Shown piece after piece: positions 53,101 to 60,132 of a stretch of 64,000 nucleotides of DNA. Numbering within the stretch: position 1 is the stretch's first letter; every line of letters starts with the position of its first letter. Source of the stretch: Halobaculum marinum (GTDB taxonomy: Archaea; Halobacteriota; Halobacteria; Halobacteriales; Haloferacaceae); assembly GCF_029338555.1 (NCBI RefSeq), contig NZ_CP119989.1, forward strand, positions 1,116,001 to 1,180,000. Reading direction: 5' to 3'. A program made the position numbers and the translations under genes. The notes beneath the pieces are model-generated. The model searched no databases and was not told the origin of the DNA. It saw only the letters and a list, made by a program, of their open reading frames with translations.

Positions 53101-54667
53101 ACTCCCCGTAGAGGACGTACACGGAGCCGCCGTCGCCGGCCAGCGCGTCGTTCCGGGGGGCGCCGACGAGCACGTCTTGGCTCCCGTCGCCACCCACGTC
53201 ACCTGCGGACGCGACGGCAGATCCGGCTTCGTCGTCGTCACCCACGCCAGTGATCCGACCGGCCGCGTCACCGAGGCTCGAACTCCGTTCGGCACCGCCG
53301 TCCTCGACGAAGTACACCGCTCCGGCGTCCTCACCGGCGGCGGTGTCGGTCTGCGGGGCGCCGACCAGCACGTCCGCGCGCGGGCCGCACGCCGTGCCGG
53401 TCAGGGCGACCGCAGAGCCCGCGAGGTCGCCGGCGGCGGCGCCGAGGTACGTCCGGTCTGCGCCCGCGAGGTCGCCGCTCCCGAGCCCCTGGCGCCCGAA
53501 GACGACGTACGCCGCGCCGGCGTCGGTGCCGTTGCCGTCGGCGAACGGCGCGCCGACCACGAGGTCGTCGACGCCGTCGCCGTTCACGTCTGCGCCGCCG
53601 TCGAGTGCGCGACCCGCGAAGTCGCCGCTCGCGGCCCCGTCAAGGCGGATCGGGGTGTCGCCGAGCGAGGAGGTGTCCGACGCCTCGAACACGCCCGAGA
53701 GCACGTAGACGGTGCCGTGGTTCGACCCGTTCGTCCCCGCAACGTCGAACGCGGGCGCCCCGACCGCGGCGTCGGCCCGACCGTCGTCGTCCACGTCGCC
53801 GACGCCCGCAACCGCCCGTCCGGCGAGGTCGTTGTCGTCTTCGCCGTGGAACGTCGCGTCGGCGGACGCCAGCGAGCGGTTCCCGCTCGGGCGGTCGGTC
53901 AGGGAGACGACGTACGCCGCGCCGGAGTCGTTCCCCGCGGGCGTGTCCGCGCGCGGTGCACCCACGAGGACGCCGCCGCCGCGGTTCGCCGCCGCGCCGC
54001 GGTCACCCTCCTCGCGGAGCACGACGGAGACGGCTTCGCCCGCCGCGTCCCCGCCGCCGGCACCGGTCAACACGAGGTCCGAGGCGACGGAGAGGTCGTT
54101 CGTCCCCGACAGCGACTCCCCGCCGTAGACGACGTACACGGCGCCCGAGTCGGCGCCCGCCGCGTCGGCGCCGGGCGCGCCGATCACGAGGTCGCTGTAC
54201 CCGTCGCCGTCCACGTCGCCGCCGGCGATACCCGCCCCTGCCGAGTCGTTCGCCGCGGCGCCGACGAACGTCGCGTCCGCGTTCGACACGGCCATGTCGC
54301 CGGGGTCGATCGGACCGTAGAAGAGGTAGACTGCGCCGGTGTTCTGTTCGCCGCCATCGGCGCTCGGGGCCGCCACGAGGACGTCCGCGACGCCGTCGCC
54401 GTTCACGTCGCCGACGCCCGCGACCGCCGTCCCGGCGCGGTCGCGAAGTCCGTCGCCGGCGATTCGGGCGTCTGCCTGCGCCAGCGGCACCTCGCCGCGC
54501 ACCGACAGCGAGGCGTCTGCGCCGCCACCGATGGAGACGCCGCCGACCTCGCCGTCGAGTAAGCCGCCCGAGACTGCACCGGAGTCGACACCGACGACCA
54601 TCGGCGCTGCAATCACGATCAGCGCCGCGACGACGACTAATGCGGGGGTCCGAGTGCCGCGATCCAT
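50177..54667 (-). CDS. Giant secreted FG-GAP protein with low-complexity Asn/Asp/Gly/Ser tail
   Basis: A 1496-residue predicted surface or secreted protein. The N-terminus (MDRGTRTPALVVVAALIVIA) is a Sec-type signal peptide. Residues about 55-500 form an integrin-alpha-like beta-propeller of FG-GAP repeats with Ca-binding motifs (DVNGDGVADVLVAAP, DVDGDGYSDLVIGAP, DVDDDGRADAAVGAP). From about 500 to 1440 the sequence is extremely Asp/Gly/Ser/Asn-rich and disordered, including twelve DDQSSNN heptads (793-880) and long Gly-Asn blocks. It ends with a ~45-residue Asp/Glu tract and EGLIDWLFALAR. No PGF-CTERM or sortase signal is seen. Likely a calcium-binding matrix, adhesion or osmoprotective polymer. 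Confidence 0.85.
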   Translation of the reverse strand: MDRGTRTPALVVVAALIVIAAPMVVGVDSGAVSGGLLDGEVGGVSIGGGADASLSVRGEVPLAQADARIAGDGLRDRAGTAVAGVGDVNGDGVADVLVAAPSADGGEQNTGAVYLFYGPIDPGDMAVSNADATFVGAAANDSAGAGIAGGDVDGDGYSDLVIGAPGADAAGADSGAVYVVYGGESLSGTNDLSVASDLVLTGAGGGDAAGEAVSVVLREEGDRGAAANRGGGVLVGAPRADTPAGNDSGAAYVVSLTDRPSGNRSLASADATFHGEDDNDLAGRAVAGVGDVDDDGRADAAVGAPAFDVAGTNGSNHGTVYVLSGVFEASDTSSLGDTPIRLDGAASGDFAGRALDGGADVNGDGVDDLVVGAPFADGNGTDAGAAYVVFGRQGLGSGDLAGADRTYLGAAAGDLAGSAVALTGTACGPRADVLVGAPQTDTAAGEDAGAVYFVEDGGAERSSSLGDAAGRITGVGDDDEAGSAVASAGDVGGDGSQDVLVGAPRNDALAGDGGSVYVLYGECVDDDESRVDGAPASVFDGDASASGPATGDVSDSGPTDSQSGNDDAETGGAGATNDDGATNDETDGSEAADTDPADASDDDSEDQSAADEHDDEDAASGGASSSNDDSPEDDGDGDGDDAGDSAAGAGGSDTDDENGGGDSDAEGDGDAPADDAGDGDDSDSDAGPSDSDTGGESDESESGGATGASGDSQSQNGENQESNDDSAPEDGGDDETEGGPDDGGATGASESGQTDETTQGESDAQGNGDDAPGNSDDTSSNNGDDAPGNNGASGNNDDQSSNNDDQSSNNDDQSSNNDDQSSNNDDQSSNNDDQSSNNDDQSSNNDDQSSNNDDQSSNNDDQSSNNDDQSSNNDDQSSNNDAPGNSEGASSNNGDDAPGNSDDAPGNDDAPGNNGDESSNGDEAPGNSGDAPGNDDESSNDDGEPGNSEDAPGNSDESSNNDAPGNSDDAPGNNDESSNNDDQSGDGAPDGTDDGQDTGESASSTDGEGSSESDADQSGDSDDTPGNSDDAPGNDDGGPADGADATDDESEGSGDDGNAPDEEQSDEGDETDGRPNGSGDASESNGEEGSESSDSSTTDDGDGDGDQLPNDDSEDGSASSTPDESNSEQSNGQESNPAGDDSQGPPPDDSDGEGSTDGGDGPADADEQPESGEEGDSAAGNDASGAPGQEDDQGGDNQAGNSGDSENGEGPPGQQEDEADGSDGAPTDGDDAGPGNGNGDANGNGNGNANGNGDTEGSNANANGNGDTESANGGANGNGNGGANGQGASDASESTNSNGTNGSTDPGPAGTQGNSTNDGTPADATESQAANGTENTNATGDSNGSSSANGNDDNGANGNSNGNGNGGANANGNGNGNGNGNGNANGNGNGNGNGDANANENGNGNGNGNGNANGNGNANGNSDTVNDGGPESGEQGQADSSESEDDDVDNDADDAEAEDEENDDEDDESEEDDDEGDDDDEDEGEGLIDWLFALAR
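52031..52288 (-). repeat. Twelve tandem 21-bp repeats encoding DDQSSNN
   Basis: Plus-strand unit TCGTCGTTGTTGCTGGACTGG repeats twelve times with no visible nucleotide variation, at a strict 21-bp period (GGACTGG starts from about 52037 to 52268). The reading frame is kept, each unit adding seven residues. Near-identity suggests recent expansion by slippage or recombination, so copy number may differ between strains. Confidence 0.85.
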
Positions 54668-54692
54668 GTGGACCACGCACGCCGACTGGCCA

Positions 54693-54700
54693 CCTTGTTA
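54693..54700 (-). promoter_or_regulatory. Promoter element of the first FG-GAP gene
   Basis: On the minus strand GAGTAACAAGG lies about 26 bp upstream of the ATG. The core TAACAAGG also occurs at the same distance before the neighbouring paralogue, so it probably includes the TATA-binding region of both. Confidence 0.5.
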
Positions 54701-54871
54701 CTCACCGTGGCCGACATTTCCTCGCCGAGTAACGCCGTACTACGCGGAGCGTGGTTATCCTCCGGGAGGGCGATCACAGATCCGGTGCGTCACCGGTCGA
54801 GCCCCCGCACGTCGCTCGGAAAGCTCGCCGTACGTGGGCACAACGTCGCCGTACCGTGCCCGCCGCCGACC

Positions 54872-57667
54872 TCAAGCGGGCAGCACCCGAGACGGCCCGG
54901 CGGCTCCGTCGTCCTCTTCGGCCTCCTCCTCGTCCGCTTCAGATTCGTCTTCTTCGTCGTCGGCGTCTCCGTTGTCGTCTGTTTCAGATTCGCCTCCGTC
55001 TTCTTCGTCGTCGGCTTCACCGTTCTCTTCCTCCTCGGATTCGTCACCGTTCTCTTCCTCCTCGGATTCGTCACCGTTCTCTTCCTCCTCGGATTCGTCA
55101 CCGTCGCCATCGCCGTCGGTCTCGACTCCCTCGCCTTCCTCTTCTTCGCCATCGCCCTCAGTGGCGTTCTCGTCGTCGGACTCGTCGCTGTCGGTGGCGT
55201 TCTCGCGCTCGTCCCCACCGTCCGTCACGGGTGGGCCGAGTGGTACGTCGCTGTCGTTCTCGCCAGTCTCGTTCTCGTCGCCGGCGCCGCCGTCCGTCAC
55301 GTTGCCGTCGGTAACGTTCCCGTCAGTTTCGTTCCCGTCGGTGACATTCCCGTCGGTGACGTTCCCATCGGTGACGTTGCCGTCAGTCTCGTTGCCGTCA
55401 GTCACGTTCCCGTCGTCAGGGACGACCGGACCACACGCGATTTCGACCGTCTCGTTCCCGACCTCGGTCGGGTCGACGCCAGCGGTCAGGGTCGTGACCG
55501 TGTAGTTGCCGTCGCTCAGTCCGACGAACGTCGTCTCGTTCGTGCCGGTGCCCGCGGCGCCGAGCGCCTGGGTCGCCTCGTACCCATCGGGGCCGTCGAC
55601 CGTCACGTTCACGTCGACCGCGGCGGGGTTCGCGACGCCGAGCGTCCCGGTTCCGTTTCCGTCGAGACAGCCGGTGGCGACGACGACCGCGGACGGGCCG
55701 GGGCCGCAGTCGACGGTGACCGTCTCGCGCCCGACCGTCGTGCGATCCGCGCCGTCGGCTGTCACCGTCCGAACGGTGTACTCTCCGTCCGCGAGTCCGG
55801 GCAGACTGAGCGTGTCGTTCTCCCCTCCGTCGGCGTCGAGGGTCGTTCGCCGTTCGAAGCCGTCCGGCCCCGTGACCACGACGCGCACCGACTCGTCGTT
55901 CGGGTTCGCGACCGTCACGTTCCCGCCGCCGCGCTCGCAGGCCGCGGCGACCGTCACCACGCTCAGGTCGTCGTCCTCGTCCTTGTCGTCGTCACGGTCG
56001 CGGTCGTTGTCCCGGTCCTTGTCCCGGTCATCGTCCCGGTCCTTGTCCCGGTCCTTGTCCCGGTCCTTGTCTTGGTCATCGTCACTGTCGTCGTCCGTCC
56101 GCTCGTCGACGCAGTCGCCGTGGAGCAGGTACGCGACACCGCCGTCGCCGGCCTGCGGCGCGCCGACCAGCACGTCTGCGGCGTCGTCGCCGCCGGCGTC
56201 CCCGGCGTCGGCGACCGCCGTGCCGGCCTCGCCGCCGGCGTCCGCGCCGCGCAGGGTCGCGTCGGCGTCACGGAGATTCGTCTCTCCGGGCTCGACCGCG
56301 CCGTCGACGAGGTACGCCGCGCCGGAGTCGTTGCCCGCGACCGTGTCGCGCTGTGGCGCGCCGACGAGCACGTCGGCGGCGTCGCCGCAGGCCGCACCGG
56401 CGAGGCCGACCGAGAAGCCAGCGCGGTCTCCGGCGTCGATGCCGTACAGCCGGTGGTCGGCGTCGCTCAGGTCCCCGTCTGCGATGTCGCCACCGAAGAC
56501 GACGTACGCCGCGCCAGCGTCGGTGCCGGTGGCGTCGGCGAACGGCGCGCCGACCACGATGTCGTCGACGCCGTCGCCGTTCACGTCAGCGCCGCCGGCG
56601 AGGGCGTACCCCGCCCCTTCGCGCGCCGCGGTGCCGTCGAGGCGCGCGTCTGCCGTGGCGAGACTGCGTGTGCCGCCGGAGAACACGTTCGAGAGCACGT
56701 ACACCGCGCCGTGATTCGAGGCGTTGGCGCTGACCTTGTCGGCACCCGATGCGCCCACCGCCACCTCCTCGCGACCGTCGTCGTCCACGTCGCCGACGCC
56801 CGCGACTGCGACGCCCGCGGCGTCGTTGTCGTCCTCGCCGAGGAACGTGGCGTCGGCGTCGGCCAGCGAGCGTGCGCCCTCGGCGCCGTCGCGCAGGTCG
56901 ACGACGTACACCGCGCCCGACGACGTGCCGGCGGTCGTGTTGGCCGCGCGCGCGCCGACGACCACTCCGCCGCCGCTGTCGTCTGCGAGGCGCCCCGCGT
57001 CGACCGTGCCGACGGCGTTGCCGGCCCCGTCGTTCGCGCCCACGCCGGCCAGTCGGACGTCGGCGGCGGCGGTGATCCGCGCCGACCCCGACAGCGACTC
57101 CCCGCCGTAGACGACGTACGCCGCCCCCGAGTTGTTCGCCGCCGCGTCGGCGCCGGGCGCGCCGATCACGAGGTCGCTGTACCCGTCGCCGTCCACGTCG
57201 CCGCCGGCGACCGCGGAGCCGAGGCTGTCCCCGGCGGCGGCGCCGTACAACACCAGGTCCGCGTCGGCGACGCTGATGTCGCCCCGGTCGACGGGTCCGT
57301 AGAACAGGTACACCGCGCCGGCGCGCTCGCCGCCGGAGTCGTTTCGCGGAGCGCCGACTAGGACGTCGTCGACGCCGTCGCCGTTCACGTCGCCCACGCC
57401 CGCGAGCGTCCGCCCCACGCGGTCGCCCGAAGCGCTCGCTCGAACGCGGGTGTCCGCGTCCGCGAGCGTCGTCCGACCGCTCAGTACCCCCCGTCTGTCG
57501 TGTGTGACCCGGTCACCGTCGCCCGTTCCGAGGCTCGCTGGATCTGCCGACGCCGCCGAGGCGACGGGTCCACCACCAGTCGGTAGCACCGCGCCAGCGA
57601 CCGGCGCGGCAACCACGAGCACCACAGCGACCGCGACGACCACCGCCGGTCCGTCTACTCGCACCAT
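54872..57667 (-). CDS. Second secreted FG-GAP protein with repeat-rich acidic tail
   Basis: A 931-residue paralogue of the downstream giant protein. Signal peptide (MVRVDGPAVVVAVAVVLVVA), then an FG-GAP beta-propeller (about 60-520) with GVGDVNGDGVDDVLVGAPRN, GDVDGDGYSDLVIGAPGADA and similar Ca-binding loops. A Lys/Arg/Asp stretch (KDRDKDRDKDRDDDRDKDRD) leads into two or three beta-sandwich-like segments with Cys (VTVDCGPGP, VVVATGCLDGNG). An array of DGNVT/DGNET follows, and then Glu-rich repeats (ESEEEENGD x3). ATG at 57667 fits the TAACAAGG promoter core 25 bp upstream; the ORF extends four codons further. No C-terminal anchor seen; ends PSRVLPA. Confidence 0.85.
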   Translation of the reverse strand: MVRVDGPAVVVAVAVVLVVAAPVAGAVLPTGGGPVASAASADPASLGTGDGDRVTHDRRGVLSGRTTLADADTRVRASASGDRVGRTLAGVGDVNGDGVDDVLVGAPRNDSGGERAGAVYLFYGPVDRGDISVADADLVLYGAAAGDSLGSAVAGGDVDGDGYSDLVIGAPGADAAANNSGAAYVVYGGESLSGSARITAAADVRLAGVGANDGAGNAVGTVDAGRLADDSGGGVVVGARAANTTAGTSSGAVYVVDLRDGAEGARSLADADATFLGEDDNDAAGVAVAGVGDVDDDGREEVAVGASGADKVSANASNHGAVYVLSNVFSGGTRSLATADARLDGTAAREGAGYALAGGADVNGDGVDDIVVGAPFADATGTDAGAAYVVFGGDIADGDLSDADHRLYGIDAGDRAGFSVGLAGAACGDAADVLVGAPQRDTVAGNDSGAAYLVDGAVEPGETNLRDADATLRGADAGGEAGTAVADAGDAGGDDAADVLVGAPQAGDGGVAYLLHGDCVDERTDDDSDDDQDKDRDKDRDKDRDDDRDKDRDNDRDRDDDKDEDDDLSVVTVAAACERGGGNVTVANPNDESVRVVVTGPDGFERRTTLDADGGENDTLSLPGLADGEYTVRTVTADGADRTTVGRETVTVDCGPGPSAVVVATGCLDGNGTGTLGVANPAAVDVNVTVDGPDGYEATQALGAAGTGTNETTFVGLSDGNYTVTTLTAGVDPTEVGNETVEIACGPVVPDDGNVTDGNETDGNVTDGNVTDGNVTDGNETDGNVTDGNVTDGGAGDENETGENDSDVPLGPPVTDGGDERENATDSDESDDENATEGDGEEEEGEGVETDGDGDGDESEEEENGDESEEEENGDESEEEENGEADDEEDGGESETDDNGDADDEEDESEADEEEAEEDDGAAGPSRVLPA
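55022..55102 (-). repeat. Three tandem 27-bp repeats encoding a Glu/Asp/Asn-rich nonapeptide
   Basis: The plus-strand unit begins GTTCTCTTCCTCCTCGGATT and ends CGTCACC; three consecutive copies keep frame and encode NGDESEEEE-type units in the C-terminal tail. Codon usage is unusually uniform between copies. Confidence 0.7.
55293..55414 (-). repeat. Array of about eight 15-bp units encoding DGNVT/DGNET
   Basis: The sequence alternates GTCACGTTCCCGTCG-like units (for example 55311-55325) giving a run of NVTDG/NETDG. Each unit contains an Asn-X-Thr sequon, the target of archaeal N-glycosylation, so this may be a densely glycosylated stalk. Glycosylation is inferred. Confidence 0.6.
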
Positions 57668-57691
57668 GGCGCCGGGCACGGGGAGGACCGT

Positions 57692-57699
57692 CCTTGTTA
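57692..57699 (-). promoter_or_regulatory. Promoter element of the second FG-GAP gene
   Basis: GGATAACAAGG on the minus strand ends 25 bp upstream of the ATG. It shares the 8-bp core TAACAAGG with the promoter of the neighbouring paralogue at nearly identical spacing, indicating co-regulation or common descent. Confidence 0.5.
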
Positions 57700-57938
57700 T
57701 CCACTCTCGGTAGCGAGCGACGCGCCCGTAGCGCGGTGTTACGGGGCCCCGTCGCCAGCAGGACCGTCGGAGAATCGAGTGACTGCGACCGGGTGGTTCG
57801 GCTGCCGGATGGACGACCGCGATGGTCGGTGGTCGTCGACGGCGGCGCGGTCAGGCGGTACGCTCGGTCGACAGCGAGAGGGCGCGGTACCGTCAGCGGC
57901 GTGTGTCGCTAAGGTGGGGTTTCGACGCGTTCGACTCG

Positions 57939-57956
57939 GCCTACGCCTCGTCGAAC
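57939..57956. repeat. 18-bp direct repeat of the dehydratase gene's 3' end
   Basis: GCCTACGCCTCGTCGAAC occurs here and again at 58038-58055, where it includes the TAG stop and the last codons (FDEA) of the dehydratase gene. The copies are exactly 99 bp apart and bracket the hairpin. Confidence 0.6.
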
Positions 57957-57977
57957 GAGTCGGGACTCCGTCCCGCC

Positions 57978-58007
57978 TGTTCGACCCGGATTAGACCGGG
58001 TCGAACA
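57978..58007 (-). terminator. 12-bp stem-loop downstream of the sugar-acid dehydratase gene
   Basis: TGTTCGACCCGG pairs perfectly with CCGGGTCGAACA across a 6-nt loop (ATTAGA), 33 bp after the dehydratase stop. Probable transcript terminator or 3'-end-stabilising hairpin. Confidence 0.55.
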
Positions 58008-58039
58008 TCGCAACGCTTCGCGCTGCTGGCTCGACGAGC

Positions 58040-59278
58040 CTACGCCTCGTCGAACAGCGTCTCGCCGTCGACCATGTGCTCCTCGACGGTGTCCATGTCG
58101 AGGGTGACGCCGAGGCCGGGTTCCTCGGGGATGGTGATGTAGCCGTCCTCGATGACGTCCTCCTCGACCAGGTCCTCCCACCAGCCGAGTTCGTACGAGT
58201 GGTACTCGACGGCCAGCGAGTTCGGGATGGCCGCGCCGACGTGGGCGCTCGCCATCGTCGCGACCGGCGAGGAGACGTTGTGCATCGCGACCGGGACGTA
58301 GTACTGGTTCGCCACGTCCGCGATCTTGCGGGTCTCGCGCATCCCGCCGACCTTCGGCATGTCGGGCGCGATGATGTCGACCGCCTGATTCTCGATGAGG
58401 CGACGCTCCTCGGTGACGCGGTAGCGGTTCTCGCCGACCGTGATCGGCGTGACGGTGGACTTCGTGACCTCCTCTTGCACGTCGAGGTTCTCCGGCGGCA
58501 CGGGGTCCTCCAGCCACCACACGTCGTACTCCTCGATGGCGTTCGCGAGGCGCTTGGCGGAGCCACCCGAGAACGTCCAGTGGCAGTCGAACGCCACGTC
58601 GGCCTTGTCCTTCACGCGCTCGGTCACCGCCTCGACGATCTCGGCCTTGTGGCGGATCTCGCCCGGCCGCAGGTGGCGGTTCGCGCGGTCCTTTTCGTGG
58701 CCCGAGGGCACGTCGAGGTCGAACTTCAGCGCGTCGTAGCCCAGTTCCTCGACGACGCGTTCGGCCTCGTCGGCACACGCCTCGGGGTCGGCCTCCTCCT
58801 CGGTGTGGCAGTCGCAGTAGACGCGCATCTTGTCGCGGTACTTGCCGCCCAGCAGCTGGTACGCCGGGATCTCGAGGATCTTGCCCGCGAGGTCGTGGAG
58901 TGCGATCTCGATGCCGGAGATGGCGGTGACGGTGACGCCCTCGACGGAGCCCTCGCCGGACATCTTCTGGATGAGGTGCTCGTACAGGCGGTCGATGTCG
59001 AGCGGGTTCTCGCCGACGACCATCGGCTTCATGCGCTCGATGAGTTCCGGGACGCCCGCGCCCCAGTACGCCTCGCCGGTGCCGACGATGCCGGCGTCGG
59101 TGTACACGCGCACGAGCGTCCACGGGAAGTTCCCGTCGACCATCGTGCACTGCACGTCCGTGATCTCGACGTCGCGCCCGCCGCCGCGCTTCGCCGTCAC
59201 ACCCATCGTCTCGCTCGACAGTTCCCGCATCGTGTACTCCGCGTTCGGGTCGTGGAGCGAGTCGTAGTTCCTGCTCAT
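58040..59278 (-). CDS. Enolase-superfamily sugar-acid dehydratase (gluconate/galactonate or xylonate type)
   Basis: A 412-residue mandelate-racemase/enolase-superfamily dehydratase. N-terminal cap (VEITDVQCTMVDGNFPWTLV) and TIM barrel with metal ligands in VAFDCHWTF (Asp), WWLEDPVPPEN (Glu) and ITVGENRYRV (Glu), then the acid/base His in YVPVAMHNVSSPVATMASAH. The length equals that of haloarchaeal gluconate dehydratase (semi-phosphorylative Entner-Doudoroff) and xylonate dehydratase; the two are not separable by eye. The ATG at 59278 has TTTACACTAATG about 28 bp upstream; this overlaps a near-match to the TrmB operator. Confidence 0.87.
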   Translation of the reverse strand: MSRNYDSLHDPNAEYTMRELSSETMGVTAKRGGGRDVEITDVQCTMVDGNFPWTLVRVYTDAGIVGTGEAYWGAGVPELIERMKPMVVGENPLDIDRLYEHLIQKMSGEGSVEGVTVTAISGIEIALHDLAGKILEIPAYQLLGGKYRDKMRVYCDCHTEEEADPEACADEAERVVEELGYDALKFDLDVPSGHEKDRANRHLRPGEIRHKAEIVEAVTERVKDKADVAFDCHWTFSGGSAKRLANAIEEYDVWWLEDPVPPENLDVQEEVTKSTVTPITVGENRYRVTEERRLIENQAVDIIAPDMPKVGGMRETRKIADVANQYYVPVAMHNVSSPVATMASAHVGAAIPNSLAVEYHSYELGWWEDLVEEDVIEDGYITIPEEPGLGVTLDMDTVEEHMVDGETLFDEA

Positions 59279-59289
59279 GACTGGGCATT

Positions 59290-59305
59290 TACTCGCATTA
59301 GTGTA
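59290..59305 (-). promoter_or_regulatory. Near-match to TrmB operator over the dehydratase promoter
   Basis: Minus strand reads TACACTAATGCGAGTA, one mismatch from TACT-N7-GAGTA. It overlaps the TATA-like element of the dehydratase gene, a position expected for repression. Weaker evidence than the fba-fbp site. Confidence 0.35.
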
Positions 59306-59369
59306 AAGGTTGACTGTCCGCGCGTCGGCGCGGGCGACGGTGGGGCCGAGTCGCTCGCGCGCCGCCGAC

Positions 59370-59594
59370 TCACCGACCGCCCGAGTTGCGGATCAACTCG
59401 ACGGCCCGGTAGGAGCCGTACGAGAGGCCGAGGAAGCCGACGACGAACACGGCGCCACCGGCGACGAGGCCGTAGTCGCGCCACGTCACGTTGACGACGA
59501 CGAGCAGGAGGTACACGAGTCCCGCGAGCGCGGGGATGCCGAGGATCGCCGCGAGGATGGACTTGGTGTCGTCGTACGGGCGGCGTCTGGACAC
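59370..59594 (-). CDS. Small two-TM protein
   Basis: A 74-residue protein starting at GTG (MSRRRPYDDTKSILAAILGI) with two TM segments (ILAAILGIPALAGLVYLLLV and YGLVAGGAVFVVGFLGLSYG) and a basic tail. The GTG at 59594 was chosen because TTTTAGG lies about 29 bp upstream, and a GGAGG sequence also precedes it by a few bases. Function unknown. Confidence 0.65.
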   Translation of the reverse strand: MSRRRPYDDTKSILAAILGIPALAGLVYLLLVVVNVTWRDYGLVAGGAVFVVGFLGLSYGSYRAVELIRNSGGR

Positions 59595-59653
59595 AGTAGC
59601 CTCCTGTGGAGAGGACACCTAAAACGCCGTCGGGAATCTGCCGTGCGAGTAGC

Positions 59654-60130
59654 TCACGTCGAGGAGTTCGTCGACGACGCTCCCTCACTCCCGGAGCTGA
59701 GTGGACAGTCGGCCTTCGTCGCTACCGAATTGGTGATGGTGGCGTCGAAGCCGTCTGCCGTGACAGCGACTGTGACCGTGGCTACGTCGTCCTCGAACAC
59801 CACATCGAACGCTTCGCGGTTGCCGACGTTGACCGAGCCCTCGTCGACGTGAACGCCGTCGGTACGGTCGGCATCGGCGCTCGTGATGCGATCGACGGTC
59901 AGCGTCGTGGAGTACCGGTTGGTCACGCGGACTCGGACCGGCGCCGTCCCCGACCCCGGGCCATCGTTCCCCTTCTCACAGGCGACGACGCCGACGTAGG
60001 CGTGCTCGTCGTCGACCACGGCGACGTTCACGGTCCGGTCGGCGGCGACGGACCCGAAGCCGGCTGAACCGACGCTCAACCCGGTCACGACCACCGCGAG
60101 CAGCACCAACTTGAGCGTCCGTCGGGCCAT
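59654..60130 (-). CDS. DUF1102/TasA-like secreted protein (diverged)
   Basis: About 158 residues. Signal peptide MARRTLKLVLLAVVVTGLSV ending near AAD; mature start ADRTVNVAVVDDEHAYVGVV closely resembles the DUF1102 signature of the right-hand cluster (SRTVSVSVADDDDAYLGL). A beta-rich body follows (RVRVTNRYSTTLTVDRITSA, VNVGNREAFDVVFEDDVATV), and a Ser/Gly-rich tail. Two cysteines (VACEKG, ADCPL) could form a disulfide. It lies 2 bp after the stop of the regulator gene and is presumably cotranscribed; ATG chosen over an overlapping GTG at 60136. Confidence 0.72.
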   Translation of the reverse strand: MARRTLKLVLLAVVVTGLSVGSAGFGSVAADRTVNVAVVDDEHAYVGVVACEKGNDGPGSGTAPVRVRVTNRYSTTLTVDRITSADADRTDGVHVDEGSVNVGNREAFDVVFEDDVATVTVAVTADGFDATITNSVATKADCPLSSGSEGASSTNSST

Positions 60131-60132
60131 AC

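Larger units (their letters stand above)
57668..58039. other. 372-bp spacer with promoter, hairpin and a copied gene end
   Basis: Right part: strong 12-bp stem hairpin (57978-58007) and an 18-bp copy of the 3' end of the dehydratase gene. Left part: promoter of the FG-GAP gene. The centre (about 57720-57930) has only shadow frames and no recognisable gene. Confidence 0.5.
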
